Origin: Alitta virens
Lineage: Eukaryota; Annelida; Polychaeta; Phyllodocida; Nereididae
Assembly (NCBI GenBank): GCA_932294295.1
Contig: OW028575.1
Coordinates: forward strand, 14,202,058 to 14,266,057
Length of the DNA stretch: 64,000 nt
Direction of reading: 5' to 3'
In this document: one piece after another, positions 1 through 11,579 of the stretch
Numbering within the stretch: position 1 is the first letter of the stretch
How the letters are laid out: each line of letters opens with the position of its first letter
Notes under the pieces: generated by a model
Told to the model about the DNA's origin: nothing
The model's database searches: none
What the model saw: the letters and a program-made list of their open reading frames with translations, nothing else
Position numbers and translations under genes: made by a program

Positions 1-71
1 AAATGTACAAATGACCTTAACAATAATAAATGACAATTGGTTGAAAGAATTAGATTAAAAAGTGTACTTAC

Positions 72-1874
72 CAATTCTATTGCAGTCATATAACGCCCCT
101 AACACCACATAGTGTGACATTCTTAAGGAGTATTCATTCCCTGCATCTGATAATGGGTTGACATATATTTCTGTAACAACCATATTTTCAGATTTTGATC
201 CATTTGCCGGTAAGCCATTGGTACCACAACTGCCAATTCCCCCAGCTGCTCCTTGGCAATACACAGTATTTTTGTCAAAAAATATTTTTGTGCCATCTCC
301 TTCAAAAGCAAACAAGAGCAAATCTTTTCACAGTACATTCCCTAATGTTATCAAAAACGATATATTTCATGTAAAGGTTATGAAGACAGGCAAAACAATC
401 AGTAACACCTTTTCATCACTTTTGCATTGCATGTAGGTCTGCAGTTAGTTTCATTAAAAATGGTCGACTTTAGACAGCTGTAGCAGCCTTTTTCTGGCTG
501 TGGCTATAACGGGCTAAAGCCAGCTGCTTCTGTCTACTTCTAGCCAATAGTCGGTTTACACCTAAGACCATTGAAAAAAATATACCTTGGTAAATGTAAG
601 AAATTTATCTAATACATTATGATACATACTTTTAGATCTGGCTTTGAGTAGCCAGCTATAGGTAGCATCGTATAGCAGAAGTTGTCCAGCTTTGTCGAGG
701 TTCAATCTTAAGTTTTTAATGAAACTAACTATGTGAAATCAGCATGCCAAAGCACAATTTTTCCTAAACTGTAACACATGATTGTACAAAGCCTTCTGCT
801 ATGAATTCACTCTCACTGTCAAACTTCCTTCAACAAAGGAGTTAGATTCTGGTAATTATATTTGGTCATCTCTATATATATCTCCTTCCACTTGTCAGCT
901 TTTGCTTTCCCATTACTATGTAATGTATATTGTGTTTTAACTCCTTCCCCTGGTGCATAGTGAGAGCAAGTGTACCCTCTGTTGGTAGTAAAGTTATAGG
1001 TGGTCTATTCAGTTGGATAATAACCTTACTCCCTACAGAAGGAAATTTCATTCTCAATAAGGGTATAAATTTACTCCTTTGCTGGACTGATATTTGACAC
1101 AGGGCTTCTACTTCACTTGTAGGTTTAGCCTAGAAGGATCAAAGCCAATATCTTGCTTGCCAAACTTGGGTGAGTATACCATAAACTTTACACTAAAAAA
1201 ACTATTTGTGTTTTCAAATTATTTCTCACCTGTGGCATGCAATACCATGGTAAAGTATTGTCCACTGAAGTAATAGTATCCTCTTAATCTCAAAATTTCA
1301 CTTGTTGGGTCGCTGTTTCCCCTTGCTTTAATGAACAAACCTGCATCGGTGAAAGGAACAACCATGATGCCAAAAGCAATGCTGTTACGAATTATATTGT
1401 GAAACTTCTCTGGAACTGACTTGTGAAAAACTGCGTTGTTTTCTTTGATCAGATTTACATTGCTGAAGTCATCAATTTGGAGGTAGCAGTAAGCGTACTT
1501 AACATCATGAGGAATCAGTGTACTTGGTTCAGTGGAATTGCCATAGATCAGTTCATGCTCTGTGCTGACCACACAAGGTTTCCAGTTGTCCTTAAGCAAG
1601 TATGGCGAGGGTTGTCCACACTTGACACCAAGAGCTTAAAGACAATTCATTATAAGATAACTTAAACTTAAAACTAAAGACACTAAATTGCTCTTGGCCA
1701 TCAGATGAAACTATTTTGGCATTGATGTAGTATTGTACATGGAAACTGACTCAATTATAATTAGAAATTAGTCAATACTGAAGTCACGCTTAGAGCACTG
1801 AAAAAAAAAAAAAAAATCTCACCTGTAACATGAAGTACAACAACAACAGAACAAATATTCCGAAATCTCATCAT
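72..1874 (-). CDS. Secreted modular protein, 5' exons; gene runs off the left edge
   Basis: Family not recognised. Exon 1 (1874-1823) starts ATG ATG and encodes a signal peptide, MMRFRNICSVVVVLHVT, followed by a GTGAGA donor. Exon 2 (1634-1230, 405 nt) begins ALGVKCGQPSP and encodes a compact beta-rich-looking domain of about 135 residues, ending at a GTGAGA donor. A further exon (299-72, 228 nt) follows a pyrimidine-rich acceptor; it contains VYCQGAAGG and VVLGALYDCNRIG and ends at GTAAGT. All three junctions are phase 1, so the modules are symmetrical, as is usual for shuffled extracellular domains. An extra exon may lie around 1107-872, but its acceptor is weak and its reading frame uncertain. 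The final exon would lie left of base 1; its paralogue is at 5.5-5.9 kb. No membrane segment is seen in this part. Confidence 0.6.
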
Positions 1875-2274
1875 TATGTTGACTGTGGAGTCCAGTATGA
1901 ACTAGTCAATGTTGTATGTTGTAGCTGAATGTCACAGAAAACTTTATCTGTCAACCGCATGTTGCTAGTTAATTCAACATTTATGCGTATTTGGCATACC
2001 TCAATAAATTCCAATAAACTATTTTACTCCGGTATATTAAGAACGTCACGCCATGAGATCAATCAGAACTCTTTGTGTAATAACGATTCTGCAACAGACA
2101 TACCTTATAATTGATAACAAATGCCATTGCATGATTCTCTTCTCCACATACTAAGGTCAAATTCATTCTCAATAGGGGTATACACTCGGAAGAAATAAAG
2201 GTACAATGAGGTTTTTAGAGCACCCATGGGTGCTGTGCACTACCCAACACTTTTGGGCCCACAGGTTCTTCGTG

Positions 2275-2366
2275 GGTGGTGGGTGGATTAGGGCTTTACG
2301 TCCTGTATTTCGGCACCTGATAGGCTAATTAGGACAGGCAGGGACCATGGCAATGAGACGAAGGAT
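2275..2366 (-). mobile_element. tRNA-derived SINE (family 1), 5'-truncated, with TSD
   Basis: On the plus strand this reads as the reverse complement of the SINE: tail-side GGGTGG repeats, then GATTAGGGCTTTACGTCC, then CTAATTAGGACAGGCAG. The tRNA head is missing. A 15-bp TSD, CACAGGTTCTTCGTG, flanks it (2260-2274 and 2367-2381). Confidence 0.85.
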
Positions 2367-3022
2367 CACAGGTTCTTCGTGCATGTTGAAGTTTGTTGCC
2401 TCAGAGGTATTTCAGTTTTGAAAGGTTCTTCAGAGGTGTTATGCTCAGCCTCAGTCTAGAAAAAAATTAGGAGTGAAAATTGAACTCTGGTTACCCACAC
2501 ACAAGGTGGCATGATAACAGTGATTCCCACGTGATGCGAAGCCTGGGCTGTGTGTGCTCAGAGTATTAGCTTTGAAGAAAAAAGATGCAAGCGCTGTTGA
2601 CCATCCTCAAAAGCCCAAAGTGATGCAACAAATGAAAGTGGGACTCTTGTTGATTTGTCCAAGGCTGGCAGTTCGGTCCCTGACAAAAGAGTTCAGGCAG
2701 GTCTGGGTACGTCGCCAGCCCCCTCTACTTTGGCTTTGCCAGTATATCATTCTGCAAAGAAGGGATGCCTTCAAACAGGCCATTGCCAAGTCCTCTTAGT
2801 CTCACAGCAAAAACACCCAACTTTCGTCATCAGAGCCAGTGAGGACGATGATGATTATGATGGCCAAGATGGTAGCGACATGCTTGAAAACAATTGGTGA
2901 TGTCTTTGCAGCTGGGTCCTCCGTGAGGGCGAAAGTGACAGTGGAGCTTTCTGTAGAGCAATGGAGGGTTTGCAAAAACTTTTCTATGCTTCTGAAGACA
3001 CTGGTCCAGGGATTAATAAAAG

Positions 3023-3271
3023 AGGTGCTGTGGCCTAGTGGTTAAGGCGCTCGCCTTTAAACCGAAAGGTTGTAGGTTTGAGTCCCCACCATGGCATGGA
3101 GGAACTGAGCAGATCCGTAACTCCTTGCTTCACTTCACCCAGGTGTAAATGGGTACTTGGCTATAGGCAGTGATGGCAATTGTAGAGTGCTTAGTACCTG
3201 CAGGTAATTCTGTGTAACGGGCTGTAAACTCCCCAGGGAGTTCAGAAAGGCTCAAGCTTGAACAGGCCTGC
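3023..3271 (+). mobile_element. tRNA-derived SINE (family 2), copy 1
   Basis: The head has an A-box-like TGGCCTAGTGGTTAAGGCG and a B-box-like GGTTTGAGTCC, so it is tRNA-like and not an intact tRNA gene. The body runs to TTGAACAGGCCTG and is shared with the copy at 4.1-4.34 kb. A functional tRNA is rejected because the acceptor stem does not close and the transcript would continue into the SINE body. Confidence 0.7.
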
Positions 3272-3855
3272 CAAGGGTATAATTGTAAAGTTGGTTGATA
3301 CTGTTTGGACGATGATAACATACTATGAACCACATTTACATAACTCATATCGGGTTAATTCAATGTAAATGGCTTGAACTCATTTGTTGTTTATCACCAT
3401 TTCAAAATGCCATCTGAGAGGCTAATGATGGAATGGAATCTTACACCATTTCACTGTGTTTCTGCCAAGTCAAATGATGGAATTTTTAGGATATATAATT
3501 ATTCTCAAGAAATTACACTTTCCTTGACTGACAGGAAAAAAGACAAGATTGTATCTGTTGCGAAGCAATTACTTAGTTGCCCTCTGGTGACAGTAAGAGA
3601 CTTAGCATCCTTCATAATAGTGCAGTCGCTGCATCAACTGTTGAAGTAGCAGCCCTTCAGACAAAGTACTTAGAAGTTGAAACCATGCTTCACAAGGGTG
3701 ATTACAATGGAGCCCGGTATTTGTCCACACAGGTGAAATCCCCTCCCTGCCCTATCCCTTTATCTTCTATGTAATTTCTCCTTTCTCCCATCTTCGCCCT
3801 CTCTCAAGACTGATGCGCATGCACAAAGTGCCATCTTATGTAATCCCTCTGTACT

Positions 3856-3964
3856 GGTGGGTGGGTGGATTTAGGGCTTTACGTCCTGTATTTCTGCACC
3901 AGTTGGGCTAATTAGGACAGGCAGAGACCATGGCAATGAGACGAAGGAGGAAACAGCCATCCAA
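3856..3964 (-). mobile_element. tRNA-derived SINE (family 1), truncated, with TSD
   Basis: The family-1 tail and body lack the tRNA head. A perfect 14-bp TSD, AATCCCTCTGTACT, flanks it at 3842-3855 and 3965-3978. Confidence 0.85.
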
Positions 3965-4101
3965 AATCCCTCTGTACTACTAGCCATGATCATAGAAATT
4001 ACAATCAAACTTCACAGGCAAGTTCATTTAATTTCTTAATCTATCATGTCTTTGCGAGTTGTCAAAATGAATTTGCCCTTTGCTGCCTAGCCAAGTTTCG
4101 A

Positions 4102-4343
4102 CAACCCCCTTGGCCTAGTATTTAAGGCTTTGGACTTGTATGCGAAAGGTTGTGGGTTCAATCCCAGCCATGGCATGGAGGCACCATCATATCTTGCTTG
4201 AACCACTGCTTCGATCACTCCACCCAAGTGGCTATAGGCAGTGATAGTAATTGTAGAATGCATTGACCCTAAAGTGCGCCTTAACGACTGCAGGTTGGGA
4301 GTATACTCCCCAGAGAGTTGAGAAAGTCATGCTTGAACAGGCC
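4102..4343 (+). mobile_element. tRNA-derived SINE (family 2), copy 2
   Basis: This diverged second copy keeps TTGGCCTAGTATTTAAGGC (A box), GGTTCAATCCC (B box), the CATGGCATGGAGG block, GGCTATAGGCAGTGAT and the TTGAACAGGCCTGC end. It has the same orientation as copy 1 and small internal indels. Confidence 0.7.
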
Positions 4344-4471
4344 TGCTGTAAGATACTATGGTGATTTTTATGCTTTGTAGTAGTACTTTAATTTACATAA
4401 TTTTTATGTTTATTCTATGCTATTTTGTGCATTTCCTGCTACAATGTTATACATGGTGTGCACTGAGGTGG

Positions 4472-4576
4472 TGGTAGTGGATTAGGGCTTTACGTCCTGT
4501 ATTTCTGCACCTGATGGGCTAATTAGGACAGGTAGGGACCATGGCAATGAGACGAAGGATGAAACAGGCATCCAAC
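4472..4576 (-). mobile_element. tRNA-derived SINE (family 1), truncated, with TSD
   Basis: This is a family-1 body without head. The flanking repeats at 4452-4471 and 4577-4596 are 20 bp and differ at two positions, which suggests an older insertion than the copies with perfect TSDs. Confidence 0.8.
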
Positions 4577-4599
4577 CATGGTGTACACTGAAGTGGCAC

Positions 4600-5480
4600 A
4601 AGGTGTCAAATGTAATTTGCACTATCCATTCAGTTTTCTTCTAAGTTGTAGTTTGATTCACTAGATTCAAATTCATTCAAAAAGCATCAGAGCTTGGTTT
4701 AACATAAGATTTGTCTCTGATATGAAACACATGGAATTGTAAGTAGTTTTCTATATATTTGTATGCAATTACAATACCATATATTATACTCAGTTAAAGT
4801 CAGTTTAATTAGATTCATATACATTATATCAGGTTTCCACAGTAAGATGTATCTGATAGATTCTAATTATTTGATTTTGTTTCATTCATTGCAGCTAACC
4901 ACTATCACTATCATGATGCTAGAGGAATAAAGCAAGCAAGAAAGCAATTCAGTGTGTTAGAAAATGTGTTGATTATCTACAGATCTCTGAATTTACACCT
5001 CCCAAGGGTGTAAATTGTGATGTCGGTAGAGCTCGATATACATCAAGATGGCATACAGAAAACCCACACACATTTACATTTACAAGTTCTTGTTAACTTA
5101 CAAAGCTGGTTTCTATGGCAACCCAATAAAGAAATTAACATAACATTTTTATCAAAATGCATATTGCCATCACAGCAGAGATTGTGCAAAGATTAACATG
5201 ATTATTGTCTGGACTGTAACACCTCTAATTTGGTATGGGTTAGTAACATGAGGCAATATTATATATAACGTTCCACCTTAAAGATACTGACTAGTTATGA
5301 CAAGACCTCCAGACCTGTGGTAAAACATTCAAGTTGTGGGGATTTGCTTACAAATATGAACAGAATTAAATGTCTCAATGATGTTTATTTCACACAGCGT
5401 TGTAAAGTTATGATGTCACAAGTGTAATGAGGAAAGAAAAAACAAAATTCATCAACTAAATCACACCAACAACTGCTGCT
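4600..5480. other. Unannotated AT-rich stretch
   Basis: No open frame with splice-site support and no recognisable repeat family was seen here. It may belong to the 3' flank of the 5.5-7.3 kb pseudogene. Confidence 0.4.
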
Positions 5481-5487
5481 AAACTTT

Positions 5488-7350
5488 TCAGTCAGCAATG
5501 GCAGATATTTCACATATGCCAATGTTTCTTTTGAGAAAACCTATTGAAAGCATTTGAGTTCTTCTAACAATGATACCAGTTGTAGCATTGCACTTGCACT
5601 CTAAAATTACCATATTGCCACGATCATATGTCTTTGAACTGGCATTCATGAATAGTACATTCTGCAGCACAATATTCCTGTGTCAAAAGCTCATATTCTA
5701 AACGTACATCTGGAGAATTAAGGACAATGTAGAATGAAAATGGAACAGCAGCCCTAGCAGAGATCCTCACTCTCATGGATACAATGTCATCCGCAGAAGG
5801 CGATGCACATGTCGTACAAGAATTGTCAGAATTGCCTTCTGGACTTACTGTTGATAAATTATGCCAGACTAAGATTTTACCAACTAGTCTTGCTTCTTCC
5901 AAAGACACATCATTGACTAAAAGGAAACACCGAAATATAAATACCACTGCATTAACATATTAGTACATTACATCACAGGATGTGAAACAGGGCTTATTAT
6001 ATCTTTCAGAAAGTAGGACATTAACAGCACCAATGTAGGCTGAGCATTGGCAAGATGGGACACCTTAACTTCTGAACCCAGCAGTTCCTTTTTTTGTTGT
6101 TCTCTTTTCTTAAACAGTATTATAGCAATTTTGTCTTTAATTAAAATTTTCTGGTTGCAATAAGCTGAATAAGATGAATAACTGAAAGACTCACAAAAAC
6201 TGGCTAATCCAGTGTATGCACCAAAAATTGAATCATTTAGTCCTTACATAATGCATTGTCGTATAGTACCTTCAAAATTTAGGTTTCATAGTTGTGACCC
6301 CTCAAGTATGTGGTCACTGAGTAATCACTGTGAACAAACCAAAAAGAAATGCCTAAAATGACTGAGACCATAGTGATGTCACAAGCGATCAATGACCTCA
6401 CCATGATGTAATTCCAGTGATCTCACGAGTGCGAGTTGCACATATAACACAAACATAATATTTGTGACCTCGCAAAGAAGGCCCTCGAAGGTCCTGGGCC
6501 TCCACGCGGCGAGGGTGGAAACACTTGGGGTGAAGTCCTCTATCCCCAGTGGCTAAAACAGGACAGTGCGCATTGCACAAGCTGCTCCAGCTCTCCAACG
6601 CAGACACTTATTGATTTTTTGCATGCTTCTGGTTTCTACTACCAACTATGGATGATCAATCTTACCCTAGAGAGCCTCTACATAGCCCACTCAGGTGCTG
6701 ATGAGGCGTTAAACAATAACACTACCTACCTACCTACCTACCTACCTCGCAAAGAAGGTCATAGTTATGTCAGTGGAACTAAACCAGAAGCTTGAAATGA
6801 ATGAGATTAAAGTGATGTAATGCATGAGATTTTTGTAACCTCACAATAGTGTCCAACTTGTGATCTATGAAGTTTGAGTCTCACAGAGAACTCGCATAAT
6901 CATCATAGTTATGACTTCTCTAATATGAGGTCACTGTGATGGAACTGTGAAGGAACAGGTAGTAAAGATTTTGCAAGAGCTACCAAGTTTGACTGTCTCA
7001 TTTGGCTGGTACTACAGTGTACTACAGGTTTGGTTGATATAAACAAGTTTATGAGATTAGCTGAAAGCTTTCGGTATTGGCAAGTCAACGAAGCTCAGGT
7101 AATAACTAACACTTAGATCAACATATCTATTTCACTCATACATGCTTTATAAACACTTGTATAAACACAGAACCAGGCTTGATTCAAATATACAGCTTTT
7201 ATGAATATATTGGACATCATAACCCACTTACCCATTCTTTGACAGTCACACAAAGCTCCCAGAACAATGTATTTTGAAAGATGTAATGACCAGTTTTAGA
7301 TTCACAATAAATTGTTTTTGCAATGAAAGATACTTTTGTGTCATCATCTG
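5488..7350 (-). pseudogene. Decayed 3'-half paralogue of the secreted modular gene
   Basis: An exon remnant at 7350-7232 matches the exon at 299-72 of the first gene: DTKVSFIAKTIYCE resembles GTKIFFDKNTVYCQ, and SKYIVLGALCDCQRMG resembles SHYVVLGALYDCNRIG. About 30 residues between these blocks are missing, and the two halves are in different frames. A GTAAGT donor and phase 1 are kept. The next exon starts at 5916 after a good TTTCCTTTTAG acceptor, also phase 1 (VNDVSLEEARLVGK), and runs to about 5690. There the frame changes by one base and continues to a stop at 5488. The upstream side of the 7.3-kb exon is cut by a SINE starting at 7351. No signal-peptide exon was found. I call it a pseudogene because of the deletion, frame breaks and SINE, although a spliced 3' exon could still be transcribed. 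Confidence 0.5.
6482..6743 (+). mobile_element. SINE with a LINE-derived 3' tail, full copy with TSD
   Basis: A GC-rich head (CCTCCACGCGGCGAGG and ACTTGGGGTGAAGTCC) is joined to a 3' part that matches the 3' end of the LINE at 8.15-8.97 kb: CTTCTGGTTTCTACTACC, AGGTGCTGATGAGGCGTT and AAACAATAAC. It ends in a (TACC)n tail. A 15-bp TSD, ACCTCGCAAAGAAGG, flanks it at 6467-6481 and 6744-6758. The head is not recognisably tRNA or 5S-derived. A second copy on the opposite strand hosts the LTR element at 11.4 kb. Confidence 0.8.
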
Positions 7351-7530
7351 GTGGGTGGGTAGGGATTAGGGCTTTATGTCCTGTATTTCTGCACCTGATG
7401 GGCTAATTAGGACAGGCAGGGACCATGGCAATGAGATGAAGGATGAAACAGCCATCCAACTTAGGCTCGACTGAGAATCGAACCCAGGACCCAGCGGTTG
7501 GAAGCCCAGAGCGCTACCTCTGAGCTATAG
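7351..7530 (-). mobile_element. tRNA-derived SINE (family 1), near full length
   Basis: Reading the minus strand, it has a tRNA-like head with A box (TAGCTCAGAGGTAGC) and B box (GGTTCGATTC), the body, and a tail of CCCTACCCACCCAC. It abuts the remnant exon of the secreted-protein pseudogene. No clear TSD was found. Confidence 0.8.
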
Positions 7531-8145
7531 ACTAGTTAGATTTCTAATAAAAAGGCCTTCTGTAAGGCCCAAGGAGCATTTTTGGGTAAAATTTGGGAAC
7601 CAAACTTTTTAGCATAATTCAGATATGCTGAATCTGATTAACCCGGTTCCCAAGCAAAATTTTGGATTTTTACCCTCTTAATTTGCATAAACAAAATGGC
7701 TGCCAAATTGAGAATTTGCGCTCTATTTTTATCTATTTATCTGCAATATCACTGCAATTAGGCTGGCAAAGAATACAAATAAAGTAGCTGGACTGAGGGA
7801 GAAGTATCAAGACATCTCTCAAGTACTTAGTGGCAAATTATATTCATATAATATGCAAATAAGTCGCTGCCATAACCGAATATTCTTTTTTTTTCAAATA
7901 TCTGTGTAACTAAGCAAGCTAGCATAACAAATTAGGAGGTTAAATAATATGATTAAAACATTTTGAGGCATTTAGAATAAGTTATATTAAAAAATGTACC
8001 AAATCAATATTTTCAGAATTTTTAAAATATAACTTGAAAATTCTTGACTCTTTATGAATTTTGTTTAAAGTCTGTGCAATCAAGCAAGCAAAAAACACAT
8101 GCTCTGAACCACACAGTATTAGGTTTTATTTACATCCCGCAATAT

Positions 8146-8965
8146 GTGTGTGTGTGTGAGTTATTGTTTAACGCCTCATCAGCACCTGAGTGGGCTATGT
8201 AGAGGCTCTCTAGGTTAAGATTGATTAACTATATTTGGTAGTAGAAACCAGAAGCATATAAAAAATCAATAATTGTCTGGGTTGGATATCTGGTAAAGAG
8301 ATGTTGTAAGGTATTAGCTTGAAACAAAGGTCTTCTAAAGCGTTGTAAGTGGCTGCAATCTAATAAAATATGTTTGATTGTTAGGGGGCACCGACAACTC
8401 TGGCATACCGGTGCCGGTTCATTGACTAAAAGGTGTAAATGTGTAAGTCTTGAATGTCCTATGAGGCATCTGTGATATATTCCTTGATCTTTGCGAGTAT
8501 TGAACCTACTAGGTACTTTATTTTGAATGTAAGGTAAGATTGAATGCAACTTGTTATTACATTCATTCCATTGTCTTTGCCAGCAAGACATGATAAAAGA
8601 TTTTAGTCATTTTAAAATCAGTGTATGGAATGGTAAAATCAGTTATCTCTTTTGTAAGAGCCCTTTTTGCTGCCAGGTCTGCTTTTTCATTCCCTTCAAT
8701 GCCAGCGTGTCCAGGAATCCAGCAGAATACTATGTCTTTGTATATTCGTGAAGATAGAAATACTTAATAAGAACATCTAAGATCCCAGGGTTATCAAGTT
8801 GTTTATTTTGGATTGCTTGAAGAGCAGATTTGGAATCAGAACAGATAATATAACGATCTGATTCTGAGTCCTCGATGTTCTTTAAGGCAAGGTAAATAGC
8901 TGTTAATTCTGCAGTGTATATTGAGCAGTGGTCTGGAAGACGACATTCAGCTAAACCCTGTTCAC
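8146..8965 (-). mobile_element. 5'-truncated LINE: RNase H and C-terminal zinc-knuckle region
   Basis: Reading down from 8965, one frame carries an RNase H segment (YTAELTAIYLALKNIEDS, then DSKSALQAI). The next frame carries WIPGHAGIEGNEKADLAAK. A third frame (8591-8229) has the conserved C-terminal block GHSRLTHLHLL with Cys-x2-Cys and HILLDC, ending in a stop. Two frame changes make it dead. Its 3' end (GAGGCGTTAAACAATAAC) is shared with the SINE at 6.48 kb and is followed by a CA-rich tail. RNase H plus this C-terminus fits the I/Jockey-type group of LINEs; the clade is an inference. Confidence 0.8.
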
Positions 8966-9524
8966 ATCTTCACGAAATCCCGGCTTCCGATTGACTGAGA
9001 ATTGCGTAATTTTTTTCAATTTTGCACGGCTATATTGCACGTATATCTTTAGGATCAAAACCCCTCTTATTGTTAGCTATCGTTCTTCCTGAAACATGAA
9101 AATCATTCATTAAACACATCAGTCTTATGTTTGGGGCTAGCCGTAGCTGAAATAGGCGACATCATGGTCAGGCGTAATACAACATAACAAAGCTCTTTTC
9201 AACGAGAAATAGCAACATAAATCAGATGTAGCCCATTTAAGTATAGAAACATCCATGTTAAATACAACTCAAGCTGGCAAATGGAGGAATGAATATATTA
9301 GGCATTGAACTGGAGTAATGGATATTATAGAAAGATCAGAAAAACTAAAATGGAAGTGGGCAGGACATGTGGCAAGATAGAATGGACAACACCAAGAGGG
9401 TAAAGAAGATACTAAAAGAATGGACATCAAGGATTGGAAAACGATGTAGAGGAAGGCCCAAGTAAATAGTGAAAATGACAGATTTAATAGATATCTGCCA
9501 TTTTAACTCAAGCCGCTCAAAGAG

Positions 9525-9880
9525 GGCTGTCCCGTGCGTAAATGTGGGAACCATTCAGTGTTCATTTTAAAAGAGCCTGCCCCAATTGGAAGGGTCTATT
9601 ACTGTTATTGATGGGGGGAGAGGACTGCATATTACATGCAGCTGTTCCTGGGAGAGTTAAGTCATTTAACTCAGGAAAAATAATAATTATTAAGTCTGAT
9701 TTACTAACTAAATTATTTAAAGTTATCATATATATTCAAGTGTGATAGGGAGTTTGTAAACTTGTTTTGGGTCAGTCATTCTCGAGACACCCACAGATCT
9801 ATTCCTGCCACTCCAATCATTAAGAACAACACTGTTTGTCACTCACTGCCTCTTTCTGTTCATCCAAGTTGCATTATTCT
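9525..9880. repeat. Dispersed direct repeat, copy 1
   Basis: This shares long blocks with 10325-10630: CTGTCCCGTGCGTA, GGAAGGGTCTATTACTGTTA, GAGAGGACTGCAT, AGCTGTTCCTGGGAGAGTT and, further right, TATTCCTGCCACTCCA. The copies differ by point changes and small indels. No coding capacity is supported. Confidence 0.75.
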
Positions 9881-10245
9881 GTTTTGGAAATGCCCACACC
9901 AAAGTCTGACCTGGCAAAGTTTGTTGAAGAAATGCTTAGTGAGAGATTTGACCTCGCAGCATACCAGGCCAGCAGAAAAACTCATTTGGTTGACATTCAT
10001 GATAAATAGCCTACTTGATGCGCAGGAAGTTGCGTGACGTCAAAATTCATCCACTGGCACATGCCTCATATGAAGTCCGAAAGCCAGCTGAGCATACAAA
10101 CTTATTGAAAATATTGACAGGTGACAGCTTTTTCAATATACTGATCACTATTAGGTCCGATATGTGTGAATTACAATGCTTTTCTGTTCTACCTCACTGC
10201 TTATAATTATAAACCCCAACAAGCTAGCCCGAGGGCTGTCCCGTG

Positions 10246-10331
10246 TGTGTGTGTGTGCGTGTGTTTGTGATTAGGGCTTTATGTCCTGTATTTCTGCACC
10301 AGTTGGGCTAATTAGGACAGGCAGAGACAAT
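10246..10331 (-). mobile_element. tRNA-derived SINE (family 1), truncated, inside a direct repeat
   Basis: This is a body-only family-1 copy with a CA-rich tail (plus-strand GTGTGTGTGCGTGTGTTTGTG). The repeat CTGTCCCGTG at 10236-10245 and 10332-10341 is its TSD and is part of the host repeat unit. Confidence 0.8.
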
Positions 10332-10630
10332 CTGTCCCGTGCGTACTAGTGGGAACCAATCATTTTACATTTTAAAAGAGCCTACCAAAATTCTCTTGGA
10401 AGGGTCTATTACTGTTATTGATAGGGGGAGAGGACTGCATAATACATGCAGCTGTTCCTGGGAGAGTTTAGTCATTTAACTCAGGAAAAATAATAATTAT
10501 TAAGTCTGATTTACTAACTAAAATATTTTAAGTTATTATTCAGTCCTTCTCGTAACACCCAGTTCTATTCCCGCCACTCCACTCATTCAAGTACAACATT
10601 GCTGGTCACTCACTGGCTAGTTTGCCTCTC
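10325..10630. repeat. Dispersed direct repeat, copy 2
   Basis: This is the partner of 9525-9880, in the same orientation about 800 bp away. A short part of the same unit (GAGGGCTGTCCCGTG) also lies at 10231-10245; the SINE that follows it was inserted into this repeat. Confidence 0.75.
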
Positions 10631-10994
10631 TCTGCCCAATGTTTTGCTGGCGTCAAGCGAGGGAGCAAATGTCAGAAAGAGACTGATGGGATACTCCCTA
10701 CCGTGTTGTTACAGGACATCTGATTGGTTGCCACATTTACGCACTCTACACTGGTGCAAAGTGTGGATGGGCGAGACGGGCTTTACATCCCATATTTGTG
10801 CAAGTTGCTCAAATTATTCATATATTCATGGTCTTTACCCTGAAATTTGATTTTCTAAGTATTACAAACAATATGAATTCCAGACGTAACATGTTTTCAC
10901 ATGATGAAAGCCCGTCTAGTATTGTCTGTCATACTGTGTAAATATATTTAATAGAGACTAATCAACTTGGCCTATGTGCCTTTGTTTTTAGCAA

Positions 10995-11170
10995 TGTGTG
11001 TGTGTGATTAGGGCTTTATGTCCTGTACTTCTGCACCAGTTGGGCTAATTAGGACAGGCAGAGACCATGGCAATGAGACGAAGGATGAAACAGCCATCCA
11101 ACTTAGGCTCGACCAGGAATCGAACCCAGGACCCATCGGTTGGAAGCCCAGAGCGCTACCTCTGAGCTGG
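10995..11170 (-). mobile_element. tRNA-derived SINE (family 1), near full length
   Basis: The tRNA-like head with both boxes, the body and a CA-repeat tail are present. The head end is followed by GCTGAGTTAAAG. No certain TSD was found. Confidence 0.8.
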
Positions 11171-11366
11171 CTGAGTTAAAGTTACTTTTCAATATGAGGC
11201 ATACAAATGATGCAAAGCAAAGTAAAGAGAGAGCATAAGCACCAGGCTTATGTAAGGCGAAAATTAGACACCATCTGCAAAACTTGCAATGAGCCAGAAA
11301 CAGTTCCAGCTCCTGAATCTCAAAATACCACAAGTTAGTTAGTGTTATTGTTAAACGCCTCATCAG

Positions 11367-11526
11367 TGTAATATACGCTAGGTGGCGTACTTGTCTAATT
11401 TGATTGTTCGCCCTCTGGTGTAGATAGAGGGAACCAATAAAGATGGAGTCTGGAACGAATCATTATGTTATTGCATATCTTTAATCTGGAAGCATCCAAA
11501 AGAGTAACAAATACGAAGACATAACA
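11367..11526 (+). repeat. 5' LTR
   Basis: It begins TGTAATATACGC and ends GACATAACA. An AATAAA lies in CCAATAAAGATGG. I found no difference from the 3' LTR. Confidence 0.95.
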
Positions 11527-11538
11527 TGGTGTCAGAAG
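11527..11538 (+). other. Primer-binding-site-like sequence
   Basis: TGGTGTCAGAAG immediately follows the 5' LTR, where a tRNA primer pairs in LTR elements. Which tRNA is not assigned. Confidence 0.6.
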
Positions 11539-11579
11539 TCTTCCCAAGGACCCAGAGAACATTTTAACACAGCAACATA

